A DNA stretch of 64,000 nucleotides. It comes from Glaciecola sp041380235 (GTDB lineage Bacteria > Pseudomonadota > Gammaproteobacteria > Enterobacterales > Alteromonadaceae). This document shows, piece by piece, positions 8,121-17,936 of this stretch (its first letter is position 1; each line of letters starts with the position of its first letter). Position numbers and translations under genes: made by a program. Below the pieces are notes generated by a model. It saw only the letters and a list, made by a program, of their open reading frames with translations. It did no database searches and was not told the DNA's origin. Where the stretch lies: assembly GCF_041380235.1 (NCBI RefSeq), contig NZ_JBGIYY010000001.1, positions 310,001 through 374,000 on the forward strand. The letters run 5' to 3'.

Positions 8121-9707
8121 ATGGCTGGTGCCAAAATTACAGAAGAAATCAATAAACGCCGTACATTTGCGATCATCAGTCACCCCGATGCGGGTAAAAC
8201 GACGATCACAGAAAAAGTCTTGTTGTTCGGAAACGCTTTGCAAATAGCCGGAACCGTAAAAGGTAAAAAGTCGGGGCAACACGCTAAGTCTGACTGGATG
8301 GACATGGAAAAAGAGCGAGGCATATCGGTAACTACATCAGTTATGCAGTTTCCTTATCGCGAACATCTAGTCAATCTGCTAGACACGCCTGGTCACGCAG
8401 ACTTTTCAGAGGATACTTATCGCACGCTTACCGCTGTTGACTCATGTTTAATGGTCATCGACGCCGCCAAAGGCGTAGAAGACAGAACCATCAAGCTCAT
8501 GGAAGTGACGCGCTTGCGCGATACGCCTATTATCACGTTTATGAACAAGCTTGATCGTGATACCCGCGACCCGATTGACTTGCTTGATGAAGTTGAAGAT
8601 GTCCTCAATATCAAATGTGCGCCGATCACATGGCCGATTGGCATGGGCAAAGAATTTAAAGGCATCTACCATATCTTACGTGACGAGACAGTCCTGTATA
8701 AAAGTGGTCAAGGTCATACCATTCAGGCCAAACGCGTGATTAAAGGAATTGATAATCCAGAATTAGATGCCGCCGTTGGCATATACGCTGAAGAACTAAG
8801 AGAGATGTTAGAGTTAGTAAAAGGCGCCTCACATGAATTTGAACTAGAGGCCTTTCTGAAAGGTGAATTAACACCAGTATACTTTGGAACCGCTCTCGGC
8901 AACTTTGGAGTTGACCACATGCTCGACGGACTTATTGAGTGGGCACCCAAACCACAGGGGCGCATGACCGACGCCGAGCAATATGTTGATTCCGAATCGA
9001 AAGATTTTTCAGGCTTTGTATTTAAGATACAGGCCAATATGGATCCTAAGCATCGTGATCGTATTGCCTTTTGTCGAATTGTATCGGGCAAATACGAAAA
9101 AGGCATGAAAATGCGCCATACGCGTATCGGCAAAGAAGTGAGGATATCAGACGCGCTAACGTTTCTGGCCGGTGACAGATCCCTACTAGAAGAAGCATAC
9201 GCAGGGGATATTATCGGATTGCATAACCATGGCTCGATGCGCATAGGCGATACCTTTACTACCAGTGGCGACTATCGTTTTACCGGCATCCCTAATTTTG
9301 CGCCAGAGCTATTCAAGCGTATTCGTTTAAGAGACCCTTTGAAACAAAAGCAATTGCTCAAGGGTTTGATCCAACTCTCGGAAGAGGGCGCGGTGCAGGT
9401 TTTTAGGCCGCTAACCAATAACGATCTAATTGTGGGGGCGGTAGGAGTGTTGCAGTTTGATGTTGTTGTTGCGCGACTCAAAGGCGAATATAACGTGGAC
9501 GCGATATACGAACATATTCATGTTGCCACTGCACGCTGGGTATATGGTGATGCACGCAAAGTAGATGAGTTTAAGCGTAAGGCTGAGCAAAATCTTGCAT
9601 ATGATGGTGCTGACAACTTAACCTACATTGCGCCGACGATGGTGAATTTATCGCTTTCGCAAGAGCGTTACCCTGACATCACCTTTGCTGCAACCAGAGA
9701 ACAATAA
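8121..9707 (+). CDS. prfC: peptide chain release factor 3 (RF3)
   Basis: A 528-residue translational GTPase, full length for RF3. The G motifs are clear: SHPDAGKTT (G1, about residues 20-28), a switch region with GISVTTS, DTPGHADFSEDT (G3), and FMNKLDR (G4). RF3 recycles RF1 and RF2 from the ribosome after peptide release. ATG 8121 is preceded by TAGGAAC nine bases upstream. A possible extended -10 (TGCTACAAT, 7985-7993) gives a leader of about 125 bases. The next gene, argS, begins 12 bases after the stop, so the two are probably co-transcribed. Confidence 0.97.
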   Translation: MAGAKITEEINKRRTFAIISHPDAGKTTITEKVLLFGNALQIAGTVKGKKSGQHAKSDWMDMEKERGISVTTSVMQFPYREHLVNLLDTPGHADFSEDTYRTLTAVDSCLMVIDAAKGVEDRTIKLMEVTRLRDTPIITFMNKLDRDTRDPIDLLDEVEDVLNIKCAPITWPIGMGKEFKGIYHILRDETVLYKSGQGHTIQAKRVIKGIDNPELDAAVGIYAEELREMLELVKGASHEFELEAFLKGELTPVYFGTALGNFGVDHMLDGLIEWAPKPQGRMTDAEQYVDSESKDFSGFVFKIQANMDPKHRDRIAFCRIVSGKYEKGMKMRHTRIGKEVRISDALTFLAGDRSLLEEAYAGDIIGLHNHGSMRIGDTFTTSGDYRFTGIPNFAPELFKRIRLRDPLKQKQLLKGLIQLSEEGAVQVFRPLTNNDLIVGAVGVLQFDVVVARLKGEYNVDAIYEHIHVATARWVYGDARKVDEFKRKAEQNLAYDGADNLTYIAPTMVNLSLSQERYPDITFAATREQ

Positions 9708-9719
9708 GAGACGTAACGC

Positions 9720-11450
9720 ATGTTAATACAAGCTATTTTAGCCCAACGATTTACACTAGCAGTGGCGTCATTAGGCGTTGAGAATGCGCCGATTCCTCTT
9801 AGTAAAAGCACGCGCCCTGAGTTTGGTGAGTACCAGTTCAATGGCGCAATGGCACTTGCAAAACAATTAAAGAAAAAACCTCGGGATATTGCTGAAGATA
9901 TTTTACAAGCCGTCGAGCTTTCTGATATCGCCGATAAGTGCGAGATTGCCGGCCCGGGTTTTATCAATATTCACCTTTCAAAAAAATGGGTGAGCCAGCA
10001 GGTCCAATCTGCTAGTGCTGATGAGCGCCTGAACATCAAACTGGCCCCAGCAAGGCGGGTTGTGGTTGATTATTCTTCACCGAATTTAGCTAAAGAAATG
10101 CACGTAGGCCACCTTCGCAGCACCATTATTGGTGATGCAGTAGTTAAAGTCTTAGAGTTTTTAGGACATACCGTGATCCGTCAAAATCATATGGGTGATT
10201 GGGGCACGCAGTTTGGTATGCTCTTAGCACATTTGTCAGACCAACTTGATCAAACCCAAGCAAGTGCTGCGCTCAGTGACTTAGAAGACTTCTATCGGGC
10301 CGCAAAAGTGCGTTTTGATAACGAAGAGGGTTTTGCTGATCGCGCCAGAGAATACGTAGTTAGGTTACAAAGCTCAGATCCTGATTGTTTAAGACTATGG
10401 GAACAGTTTATTGATATCTCTATTACTCACAGCGAAGAAGTTTATAAACAGCTGCAGGTATCCCTAAGCCGTAACGATGTCATGGGCGAAAGTGCTTACA
10501 ATCCAGACTTGCCAGTGTTGGTCGAAGATTTAATGACTCGCGGGATTGCGGTTGTGGATCAAGGCGCGACAGTCGTATTTTTGCCAGAAATGGCAGACAA
10601 AGAAGGCAACCCGGCGGTATACATTATTCAAAAATCTGGCGGCGGATTTTTATATGCTACAACCGATTTAGCAGCCGTTCGATATCGCTGTGAGCAACTA
10701 AAGGCAGACCGCACCTTAATATTTACCGATGCTCGTCAAGCGCTGCACTTTAAGCAGACTGAACTGGTTTCACGGAAAGCGGGCTATATGCCTGAAGCAC
10801 ATAGCTATCAACATTGCCCATTTGGGATGATGTTAGGAAAAGACGGTAAACCGTTTAAAACGAGAACTGGCGGCACTATCAAGCTCGCCGACCTGCTCGC
10901 TGAAGCCAAAGAGCGAGCGGGCAAATTAGTAGCAACGCGCAACCCAGGCAGCCCTGCATCAAAGGACCCGAAAATTGCCCTTACGATTGGTATTGGTGCG
11001 GTAAAGTATGCAGATTTAAGTAAAAATCGCACTACCGACTATATTTTTGATTGGGATACCATGCTGAGCTTCGAGGGCAATACCGCCCCGTATTTGCAGT
11101 ATGCCTTTACCCGTATTCGCAGCATTTTTCGTAAAGCCGATGTGGATATGGCATCGCAGCAGTCTGAGGTAAATGTTGAGAATGCTTCAGAGCATTCGCT
11201 TGCGGTGAAGTTACTGCAGTTTGAAGATACCTTATTAGCAGTCGGTAATGAGGCGACGCCACATCTGCTTTGCACCTATTTGTACGAGTTGGCAAGTTTA
11301 TTCATGAAGTTCTATGAAGCCAGTCCTATGTTAAAAGCCGACGTAGATGAGATGACAAAACAAAGTCGTTTAACGCTTAGTGCGCTGACCGCGAGAACCT
11401 TAAAATCAGGTTTAGAAATGCTGGGTATCGAAACCCTCGAGCACATGTAA
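9720..11450 (+). CDS. argS: arginyl-tRNA synthetase
   Basis: A 576-residue class I synthetase that charges tRNA-Arg. An N-terminal Add-1 domain that contacts the tRNA D-loop spans about residues 1-90. The HIGH motif appears as SSPNLAKEMHVGHLRSTIIGD (near residues 118-138), and the C-terminal helical DALR anticodon-binding domain ends in LGIETLEHM. As in most ArgRS enzymes a canonical KMSKS is not obvious; GKPFKTRTGG occupies that region. It follows prfC closely. No clear terminator is seen in the 162 bases after the stop. Confidence 0.97.
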   Translation: MLIQAILAQRFTLAVASLGVENAPIPLSKSTRPEFGEYQFNGAMALAKQLKKKPRDIAEDILQAVELSDIADKCEIAGPGFINIHLSKKWVSQQVQSASADERLNIKLAPARRVVVDYSSPNLAKEMHVGHLRSTIIGDAVVKVLEFLGHTVIRQNHMGDWGTQFGMLLAHLSDQLDQTQASAALSDLEDFYRAAKVRFDNEEGFADRAREYVVRLQSSDPDCLRLWEQFIDISITHSEEVYKQLQVSLSRNDVMGESAYNPDLPVLVEDLMTRGIAVVDQGATVVFLPEMADKEGNPAVYIIQKSGGGFLYATTDLAAVRYRCEQLKADRTLIFTDARQALHFKQTELVSRKAGYMPEAHSYQHCPFGMMLGKDGKPFKTRTGGTIKLADLLAEAKERAGKLVATRNPGSPASKDPKIALTIGIGAVKYADLSKNRTTDYIFDWDTMLSFEGNTAPYLQYAFTRIRSIFRKADVDMASQQSEVNVENASEHSLAVKLLQFEDTLLAVGNEATPHLLCTYLYELASLFMKFYEASPMLKADVDEMTKQSRLTLSALTARTLKSGLEMLGIETLEHM

Positions 11451-11612
11451 TGGACATTCTTTGACGTGGAAAAAGCGCGCAATGGTTTTCTATAGTTGCA
11501 ATTATGAACGGCATTAATAAAACTCGCGTAAATAACTGACTACCCAACCTTCGGTTTGACGAAGATAATCGGGACAGAAAATTCTTAAATAAGTTCTCAA
11601 ATAAGGACACCC

Positions 11613-12173
11613 ATGAAAAAAGTATTAGCATTTGCAGGTTCAGGTCGTAAACACTCTTTCAATTTTGCCGCTGTTAAAAAGGCTGCAGAGGGAGCTAAAT
11701 CAGCAGGTTGTGAAGTAACAGTGGTTGATATGTCGGAGTATGCTGATATTCCTATTTTCACAGAAGATCTCGAAGCCGAGCAGGGCATCCCTGCAAAAGC
11801 TAAAGCCTTTAAAGAGCTATTGAAGAGTCACGATGCGTTTTTAATTGCGAGCCCAGAATACAACAGTGGTTACAGTGCCTTATTTAAGAACGTGATTGAT
11901 TGGGCATCGCGTAAAGAAGAGGGTGAGAGGCCATTAGAAGCGTTTAAAGGCAAGTTTGCTGCATTGATTGCTGCATCTCCTGGCGGACTTGGCGGCATTC
12001 GTGTTCTAGTGCCGGTGCGTTTGTTGCTAAGCAACATCGGTATCAATGTATTAGGCGATCAGTTGGCTATCGGTAACGTGGGTAATTTAGTAAATGATAA
12101 ATACGAAATATCGGATGAAGTGACGGTTAAAAAACTCAATAACATAGGTAAGCAGTTAGCTTCTATGCTTTGA
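11613..12173 (+). CDS. NADPH-dependent FMN reductase family flavoprotein
   Basis: A 186-residue flavodoxin-like protein with the FMN-phosphate loop AGSGRKHSFN near the N-terminus and the SPEYNSGYSALFKNVIDW motif (about residues 81-98) that binds the isoalloxazine ring; GGLGG follows near residue 125. Such proteins reduce FMN, quinones, azo dyes or chromate with NAD(P)H in the cytoplasm; the natural acceptor is unknown. ATAAGGAC precedes the ATG at good spacing. It appears monocistronic, with a hairpin terminator shortly after the stop. Confidence 0.86.
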   Translation: MKKVLAFAGSGRKHSFNFAAVKKAAEGAKSAGCEVTVVDMSEYADIPIFTEDLEAEQGIPAKAKAFKELLKSHDAFLIASPEYNSGYSALFKNVIDWASRKEEGERPLEAFKGKFAALIAASPGGLGGIRVLVPVRLLLSNIGINVLGDQLAIGNVGNLVNDKYEISDEVTVKKLNNIGKQLASML

Positions 12174-12184
12174 CCCACAAATGA

Positions 12185-12230
12185 CGGCTCCTGTGCTACA
12201 TCAGTGAGCCGCTTATCTTCTTTATCTTTT
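12185..12230 (+). terminator. probable rho-independent terminator of the FMN reductase gene
   Basis: CGGCTC (12185-12190) pairs with GAGCCG (12206-12211), and partial inner pairing of CTG with CAG is possible. A T-rich tail with interrupted T runs follows to about 12230. Confidence 0.5.
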
Positions 12231-12271
12231 CAGTTTTAAAAGTATGGCTTAGATTTCATAAGGATATAAAT

Positions 12272-13189
12272 ATGCTAAGTTTCTTGTTGAAATCTGCGTT
12301 TATCATTTTCATTCTACTGTTATTACTGATCGTAATTGGCGTCAACCGGCTCGATTTTTCAAGTGAGAGGAAGGGTATTGAAGTTGTTGAAATCGGCGAT
12401 CTTAGAATAGCCTCCCAAGAAGTCAGCGAATACATTGCTTATCGCGGAATGATCAGTACTGAGGGTTTTACTGCTTTGAAACAGGTTTACGAAAATAGGC
12501 GTCAAAAAAATAACATCCGCGTTACTACAATCAACATTGATAGTAGAGGCGGTAACTCGCTTGCAGCCCTTGAAATGGCCGAATGGATACTCAAAGAAGA
12601 GTTAAATGTGTTGGTTTCTCGACGCTGCTTTTCAGCCTGCGCGAATTTCGTTTTTTTAGCTGGCAAAACTAAAATTCTGTTTGATCATTCAGAGTTAGTA
12701 TGGCACGGGAGTGCAACTGAACAAAGAGGTATTGATGCAGGGGTTAATCGCGGAATGAGATTACAAATCTCTAAGTTAGACGATGAACAGTTGTTAGCTT
12801 CACTGCATGAGATGTTTGAGATAAACCTTGCCAATGTGCATAAACAATTTCCAAACGTGACCAGAGAAGAGTACGCCGAACACTTCATAGAGGAGATCCG
12901 AAATAGTGACCTCGACTTTCATAATAGCGTTATTTTGGCGCGAGACATTGATAGATTAAGCGCCTTCTACGCTCGAATAGGCGTGGATCCTATGATTGCG
13001 AATTATGGCTTTGACCAAATTGAAAATTCAAAAGAAGCATTACCATCGGAATTTTATTATTCTCTAGAGGACCTTGCTAGAATGGGAGTAACAAATATTC
13101 ATTTGAGAGATGGAAAATGGGAGCCCCGATATAGAATTCCTGTATTTCAAGTCGACCCTAAGTACATCCAAAGCTATCAGACACACTAA
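12272..13189 (+). CDS. membrane-anchored ClpP/crotonase-fold protein (COG3904-like), function unknown
   Basis: A 305-residue protein with one N-terminal membrane anchor (about residues 4-25, very leucine/isoleucine rich) and a probably periplasmic domain. The domain has a ClpP-like pattern: INIDSRGGNSLAALEMAEWI (oxyanion glycines), then RRCFSACANFVFLAG, where the serine before ACAN aligns with the nucleophile region of periplasmic ClpP-fold proteins, and LVWHGSA further on as a candidate histidine. It may be a serine peptidase-like enzyme or an inactive binding domain. AAGGAT precedes the ATG. No operon partner is close. The fold call rests on motif reading only. Confidence 0.62.
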   Translation: MLSFLLKSAFIIFILLLLLIVIGVNRLDFSSERKGIEVVEIGDLRIASQEVSEYIAYRGMISTEGFTALKQVYENRRQKNNIRVTTINIDSRGGNSLAALEMAEWILKEELNVLVSRRCFSACANFVFLAGKTKILFDHSELVWHGSATEQRGIDAGVNRGMRLQISKLDDEQLLASLHEMFEINLANVHKQFPNVTREEYAEHFIEEIRNSDLDFHNSVILARDIDRLSAFYARIGVDPMIANYGFDQIENSKEALPSEFYYSLEDLARMGVTNIHLRDGKWEPRYRIPVFQVDPKYIQSYQTH

Positions 13190-13208
13190 TCGATTAGTAG
13201 CTTTCGCA

Positions 13209-13439
13209 TTAATCTGGTCTATAGCGAGCAGCGCTAATAATCGACCATAGATGCGCGATTGCACCAACCGGCCATAAAAAGATAAAAATCACAGTAGCGG
13301 CTAAGCCATAGCAAATTACCGTTATAAGAAAAAACGTCAAAGCTGCGAGTATTCGCCCCTGCAATAGTTGCCCTAATCCTGGGAAGAAGACGTTACACAA
13401 CGCCGCAATGACATTGCCGCCTGATCCTTGTCCTGACAT
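13209..13439 (-). CDS. small two-helix membrane protein, unknown function
   Basis: A 76-residue protein beginning MSGQGSGGN, with two hydrophobic helices separated by QGRI: NVIAALCNVFFPGLGQLL and LAALTFFLITVICYGLAATVIFIFLWPVGAIAHLW. The motif PGLGQLLQGR recalls TM2-domain and related small membrane proteins. ATG 13439 is chosen over an upstream in-frame GTG because a GAGG ribosome site lies just before it. It is convergent with the ClpP-fold gene, 19 bases apart. No function can be assigned. Confidence 0.6.
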   Translation of the reverse strand: MSGQGSGGNVIAALCNVFFPGLGQLLQGRILAALTFFLITVICYGLAATVIFIFLWPVGAIAHLWSIISAARYRPD

Positions 13440-13636
13440 AAAGTTCCTCACTTAATCTGTTAGTACGCAATAGAACATAAACATAAGTCAATCAATCGGC
13501 ATAAACAAGTCTTAAAGCGTAACAGAATATAAATGAGCAGTCCGATATATTGCTTTGCTAGGCACTGTCAAAAAGCGAGATATTTCTGTAAACTGCGAGC
13601 CTTGTTATTAATTACTGAAAAATTAGTCGTAACTGC

Positions 13637-14735
13637 ATGTTTGAAGTCAATCCCGTATACAACGCTATAGCCGATATTCGAGAGCGAACCGAGTCGCTTC
13701 GGGGGTATCTTTGACTACGATATCAAAGTCGAAAGACTCGAAGAAGTCAGCCGCGAATTAGAAGATCCCAATGTTTGGAATAAACCCGAATACGCGCAAC
13801 AATTAGGTAAAGAGAAGGTCGCTCTTGAGCAGGTGGTAAATACTATCGCAGAGCTTAAGCAGGGTACTGAAGATGTTGAAGGCCTAGTTGAACTGGCCGT
13901 TGAAGCTGAAGACGAAGACACTTTTATTGAAGCGCAAAAAGAGCTAGACGGTTTGCAAAGCTCTCTTGAAAAGCTTGAATTCATGCGCATGTTTAGCGGC
14001 CCTAATGATGCTAACGATGGATACATCGACATCCAGTCAGGCTCGGGCGGCACTGAAGCCCAAGATTGGGCAAACATGTTGCTACGCATGTATTTGCGTT
14101 GGGGCGAAGCGAATGGCTTTAAAACCGAGCTTATTGAAGTATCAGACGGTGATGTTGCCGGCATAAAAAGCGCTACCATTAAATTTACCGGCGAATATGC
14201 CTATGGCTGGCTGCGCACTGAAACCGGTGTGCATCGCTTGGTTAGAAAGTCCCCTTTTGATTCGGGTAGCCGCAGACACACCTCTTTTGCTTCAGCCTTT
14301 GCCTATCCTGAAGTGAATGATGATATTGACATTGAGATTAATCCATCTGATTTACGCATTGATACATATCGAGCCTCTGGCGCTGGTGGTCAACACGTTA
14401 ACCGTACGGATTCGGCGGTTCGTATTACTCACGTTCCCACTAACACCGTGGTGCAGTGTCAAAATGATCGCTCTCAGCATAAGAATAAAGACCAAGCGAT
14501 GAAGCAACTCAAAGCCAAACTCTATGAGCTTGAGCTGCAAAAGCAAAACGCTGAAAAACAAGCCATGGAAGATACTAAGTCAGATATCGGCTGGGGCAGT
14601 CAAATTCGCTCCTATGTGCTGGATGATTCGCGTATAAAAGATTTACGCACCGGAGTAGAGAGTCACAACACCCAAGCCGTGCTCGATGGCGACTTAAACA
14701 AATTTATTATAGCTAGCTTAAAATCTGGCTTATAA
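13637..14735 (+). CDS. prfB: peptide chain release factor 2, with programmed +1 frameshift
   Basis: The frame starts at ATG 13637 (MFEVNPVYNAIADIRE), reads 25 codons, meets TGA at 13712-13714, and continues in the +1 frame from GAC at 13713, giving a 365-residue RF2. After the shift the protein has the peptide-anticodon region and the catalytic SGAGGQHVN motif (near 14374-14400) whose GGQ triggers peptidyl-tRNA hydrolysis at UGA and UAA. The frameshift is the known autoregulatory device: low RF2 favours shifting at its own UGA. lysS follows 65 bases downstream, the same prfB-lysS order as in E. coli. Confidence 0.97.
13699..13715 (+). promoter_or_regulatory. RF2 programmed frameshift site
   Basis: The string CGGGGGTATCTTTGAC contains a Shine-Dalgarno-like G-run, the CTT slip codon (13709-13711), the in-frame TGA (13712-13714) and the following C that weakens termination. 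The spacing of G-run to CTT matches E. coli prfB. The stop falls at codon 26, the same codon as in E. coli. Confidence 0.95.
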
Positions 14736-14800
14736 TCGAAGCGCAGCCTTAATTGCGCGTAGCAAATAATGATAAGCATATACATACATTAGGAAGATAC

Positions 14801-16348
14801 ATGACTGAGCAAGTGCAAGACGAAAACAAATTGATCGCAGAACGCCGGGCCAAGCTCGATGATATTAGAACGCGCTGCGAATCAAATGGTTTTCCGAATC
14901 AATTTCGCCGAGAGCATTACGCACAAGACGTGCAAGATGAATTTGGCGAGCTAGATAAAGAGACACTTGCAGAGCAGCCAAATACGATTGCGCTAGCCGG
15001 CAGAGTCATGGCTAAGCGCGGTCCATTTATTTTGCTTCAAGATATGACCGGACGCATCCAGTCTTATGCCGACAAGGGCGTACAAAAAGACATTAAAGAA
15101 AAATACGGCAGTTTAGATATTGGCGATATTATTGGCGTGAGCGGACAACTGCATAAGTCAGGAAAAGGCGATCTATATGTAAATATGGAGCACTATCAGC
15201 TATTGACCAAAGCGCTGCGCCCGCTACCTGAAAAATTTCATGGCTTGGCTGATCAAGAAACTAAATATCGTCAGCGCTATGTTGACCTGATTACCAACCC
15301 TGAAACTCGCCGCACCTTCCAAATTCGCAGCCAAGTCGTTAACGGGATCCGCCAGTTCTTGACCGAGCGCCGCTTTATTGAAGTCGAAACCCCCATGCTG
15401 CAGGTCATTCCTGGCGGCGCAACGGCCAAACCTTTTGTAACGCATCACAATGCCTTAGACATCGATATGTACCTTCGTATTGCACCAGAACTTTACTTAA
15501 AACGTTTAGTTGTCGGCGGTTTGGAGCGCGTGTTCGAGATCAATCGTAACTTTAGAAATGAAGGCCTATCGACGCGTCATAACCCTGAGTTCACGATGTT
15601 GGAGTTTTATCAGGCCTACGCCGATTATAATGATCTCATGAACCTCACCGAAGAAATGCTGCGTGAAGTTGCGCAAAAGGTTCTTGGCACTCTGTTAATT
15701 AAAAACACGCAAAAGAACAGCGATGGTGAAGTCATTAAAGAAACCATCTATGACTTTGCTCAGCCCTTTGCGCGTTTAAGTATGGCAGATGCCATCTTAA
15801 AGTATTGGCCTGATGCAAATGCAGAGGCTATTAATGATCCAGAAAATCATTTAGACGCCATGAAGGCAATGGCCAAGCAACTGCATATTAAAGAGCCAGA
15901 GGTAGACGGCATTTGGGGCGCGGGTAAATATTTGTGCGAGATTTTTGAAGCCACCGCCGAAGAAAAACTCGATCAGCCAACATTTATTACAGAATATCCG
16001 TGGGAAGTGTCGCCTCTTGCGCGTCGCAATGATAAAAACGCATTTGTTACCGACCGCTTTGAATTCTTTGTGGGCGGACGTGAGCTAGCAAATGGTTTCT
16101 CAGAGCTTAACGACCCAGAAGATCAGGCCTCGCGTTTTAAAAAGCAAGTAGCAGAAAAAGATGCAGGCGACGATGAGGCCATGCATTTTGATGAAGACTA
16201 TATTACCGCGCTAGAATACGGTATGGCACCGACGGCAGGTGAGGGGATTGGCATCGACAGATTAGTCATGTTGTTTACCGACAGTCCAACCATCAAAGAC
16301 GTGATTTTGTTTCCGCATATGAAGCCGCAGCACCAAAATCAAGATTAA
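14801..16348 (+). CDS. lysS: lysyl-tRNA synthetase (class II)
   Basis: A 515-residue class IIb synthetase. The N-terminal OB-fold anticodon-binding domain (residues about 60-150, with VMAKRGPFILLQDMTGRIQ) is followed by class II motif 1 (RRFIEVETPML), motif 2 (FEINRNFRNEG and HNPEFTMLEFYQAY) and motif 3 (GEGIGIDRLVML). The frame is open further upstream, but ATG 14801 is chosen because AGGAAGAT lies just before it and the family begins here (MTEQVQDENK). Its TAA overlaps the convergent panE stop within a shared TTAA. It probably forms a transcript with prfB. Confidence 0.97.
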   Translation: MTEQVQDENKLIAERRAKLDDIRTRCESNGFPNQFRREHYAQDVQDEFGELDKETLAEQPNTIALAGRVMAKRGPFILLQDMTGRIQSYADKGVQKDIKEKYGSLDIGDIIGVSGQLHKSGKGDLYVNMEHYQLLTKALRPLPEKFHGLADQETKYRQRYVDLITNPETRRTFQIRSQVVNGIRQFLTERRFIEVETPMLQVIPGGATAKPFVTHHNALDIDMYLRIAPELYLKRLVVGGLERVFEINRNFRNEGLSTRHNPEFTMLEFYQAYADYNDLMNLTEEMLREVAQKVLGTLLIKNTQKNSDGEVIKETIYDFAQPFARLSMADAILKYWPDANAEAINDPENHLDAMKAMAKQLHIKEPEVDGIWGAGKYLCEIFEATAEEKLDQPTFITEYPWEVSPLARRNDKNAFVTDRFEFFVGGRELANGFSELNDPEDQASRFKKQVAEKDAGDDEAMHFDEDYITALEYGMAPTAGEGIGIDRLVMLFTDSPTIKDVILFPHMKPQHQNQD

Positions 16349-17235
16349 AGCGCTTTGATTTCGTCATACAGGCTTTGAATGAGCGGCAGTGGCACCTTAT
16401 GCGCTGCCGCTTTTGTTAGCAATACCCCTAAAATACTGTCGATTTCTGTAGGTCGGCGATGTTTCACGTCTTGATACATCGACGAGTAATTATTTGTGGT
16501 AAGCGCAATTACCGAATCAATATAGTTATTTAAGGCGGGCAGCTCAATATTTAATGAGAGTGCTTGGTAAAGGGTAAATACTTCTTGCTTCAAAACTTCC
16601 ACTTGTTCTAAATGTTCACTAAGCTCACCGTTACGGCACTGATATTTTGCAGTCAAAGGGTTAATCACAGCATTCACCGCTAGTTTGCGGTATAGATATG
16701 TCATGATTTGGTCTTCCCAAATTGCCTTAGGATGTGCCTTCATTAACGCCCGTAATGCGCCGCTTGGAATCGTTCGATTAAGACTGCCAATCACCAGCTC
16801 TCCGCGCGCATGAATTTGGATTTGCTGAGCTTTGAGTGTAGTAATTGCATCGGTAGTAGAGCCCAAATATATAGGGTTACTAGGAAATGCATCGCCTAGC
16901 AACTGGTGTCCACCCAAACCATTTTGCAGTAATAGCATAGGAAGGGTATTGGGCAAATTGCTTCGTAGCTGCTCGATAAGTGCACTTAGGTGGTAAAACT
17001 TTACAGGAAGGATTAATAGGTCAACGCGCTTCCAGTCTTTTCCTGTCATATTACTCAGCTTGCAAACATCAGCGCTAATCATCTTTGTTTCATGATCGAT
17101 TTCAATTACAGAGAGCGCGGCTCCAGCATGGTTATTATGGTTGCGAGTCAGCATTGTACATTGATGTTCGCAAAGCAGATGCGCTAGGCCCAAGCCGATT
17201 GCACCAGTGCCAATAATCGCAAAATGATAGCTCAT
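16345..17235 (-). CDS. panE: 2-dehydropantoate 2-reductase (ketopantoate reductase)
   Basis: A 296-residue protein with an N-terminal Rossmann motif IIGTGAIGLGLAHLL, a central VNAVINPLTA segment (around the catalytic lysine/asparagine region of the C-terminal helical domain) and TEIDSILG near the end, the ApbA/PanE signature. It reduces ketopantoate to pantoate with NADPH in pantothenate/CoA synthesis. ATG 17235 is chosen because it overlaps the upstream pseudouridine synthase stop as ATGA; in-frame codons further upstream lie inside that gene. The YxxxK-type details are less conserved than in E. coli PanE, so a family paralogue with another 2-oxoacid substrate remains possible. Confidence 0.83.
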   Translation of the reverse strand: MSYHFAIIGTGAIGLGLAHLLCEHQCTMLTRNHNNHAGAALSVIEIDHETKMISADVCKLSNMTGKDWKRVDLLILPVKFYHLSALIEQLRSNLPNTLPMLLLQNGLGGHQLLGDAFPSNPIYLGSTTDAITTLKAQQIQIHARGELVIGSLNRTIPSGALRALMKAHPKAIWEDQIMTYLYRKLAVNAVINPLTAKYQCRNGELSEHLEQVEVLKQEVFTLYQALSLNIELPALNNYIDSVIALTTNNYSSMYQDVKHRRPTEIDSILGVLLTKAAAHKVPLPLIQSLYDEIKAL

Positions 17236-17912
17236 ATTTTCGGCCATGGTATTTGCCAAGGTACTAACCAGCTTTGGTCGATGCTGTTGGGGTCAAATAA
17301 GGTTTGTGTGTCAGGCAAATACGTAACTTCAAAACGCTCTGTGTGATATTCAAAACAAAGCGCATAGCTGTATAAATGCATGCATGCGTCAGGCGTCCCG
17401 CCGTAGCGGCAGTCCCCTAAAATAGGTGCGCCTTGAGATTTTAATGCGACTCTTATCTGATGAGTTTTACCCGTATGTGGTTTACAGATAAAAAGCCGTA
17501 AACTCGGTGCGATGGATGTAGAGAAATACTGAGTGATGGCTGGGTTATCTTGGGTTTTGGTAAGCTTTAAATCGCCTCTTCGGGCTTTTTGCATATCACC
17601 TTTCACCAAGCCTTGTTTCTTTTTAGGGCGTTTGTCGCTTATGGCCAAGTAGTACTTTTCAATTTGACGATGTTCAAAGAGCTTACCCAAGTCAGAAGCC
17701 GCTTGTTTGTGCTTTGCTAGCAGTAGACATCCACTGGTGCCAGTATCTAAGCGGTGTACTAGATACCAATCATGTGCCGGGTACTGCTGTCGCATCAAGC
17801 TGATGATGCCTTGTTCTGAATCATGCATCTCGACGCCGGCTGGTTTATTGATAACACTAAAGTCGGCGTGTTCAAATAAAGTCAAAATAGCAGGGCTTGC
17901 GTGCTTACTCAT
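17232..17912 (-). CDS. RluA-family RNA pseudouridine synthase
   Basis: A 226-residue protein of the RluA/RluC/TruC class. The catalytic motif is HRLDTGTSGCLL (about residues 54-65) with the nucleophilic aspartate; an N-terminal VINKPAGVEMH and a C-terminal KPHTGKTHQIRVAL are the other family signatures. There is no S4 domain, as in TruC and RluA. It isomerises uridine in tRNA or rRNA; the site cannot be assigned. A TTG at 17927 could extend the protein by five residues. The stop overlaps the panE start by four bases, suggesting co-expression with panE, and the orphan Hpt gene lies upstream on the same strand. Confidence 0.87.
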   Translation of the reverse strand: MSKHASPAILTLFEHADFSVINKPAGVEMHDSEQGIISLMRQQYPAHDWYLVHRLDTGTSGCLLLAKHKQAASDLGKLFEHRQIEKYYLAISDKRPKKKQGLVKGDMQKARRGDLKLTKTQDNPAITQYFSTSIAPSLRLFICKPHTGKTHQIRVALKSQGAPILGDCRYGGTPDACMHLYSYALCFEYHTERFEVTYLPDTQTLFDPNSIDQSWLVPWQIPWPKI

Positions 17913-17936
17913 ATTATCGGCCGGCAAAGGTTCGTG

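Noticed and set aside
13712..13714. Premature stop in prfB as a pseudogene mark
   Set aside because: The context matches the conserved programmed frameshift exactly, with intact RF2 in the next frame.
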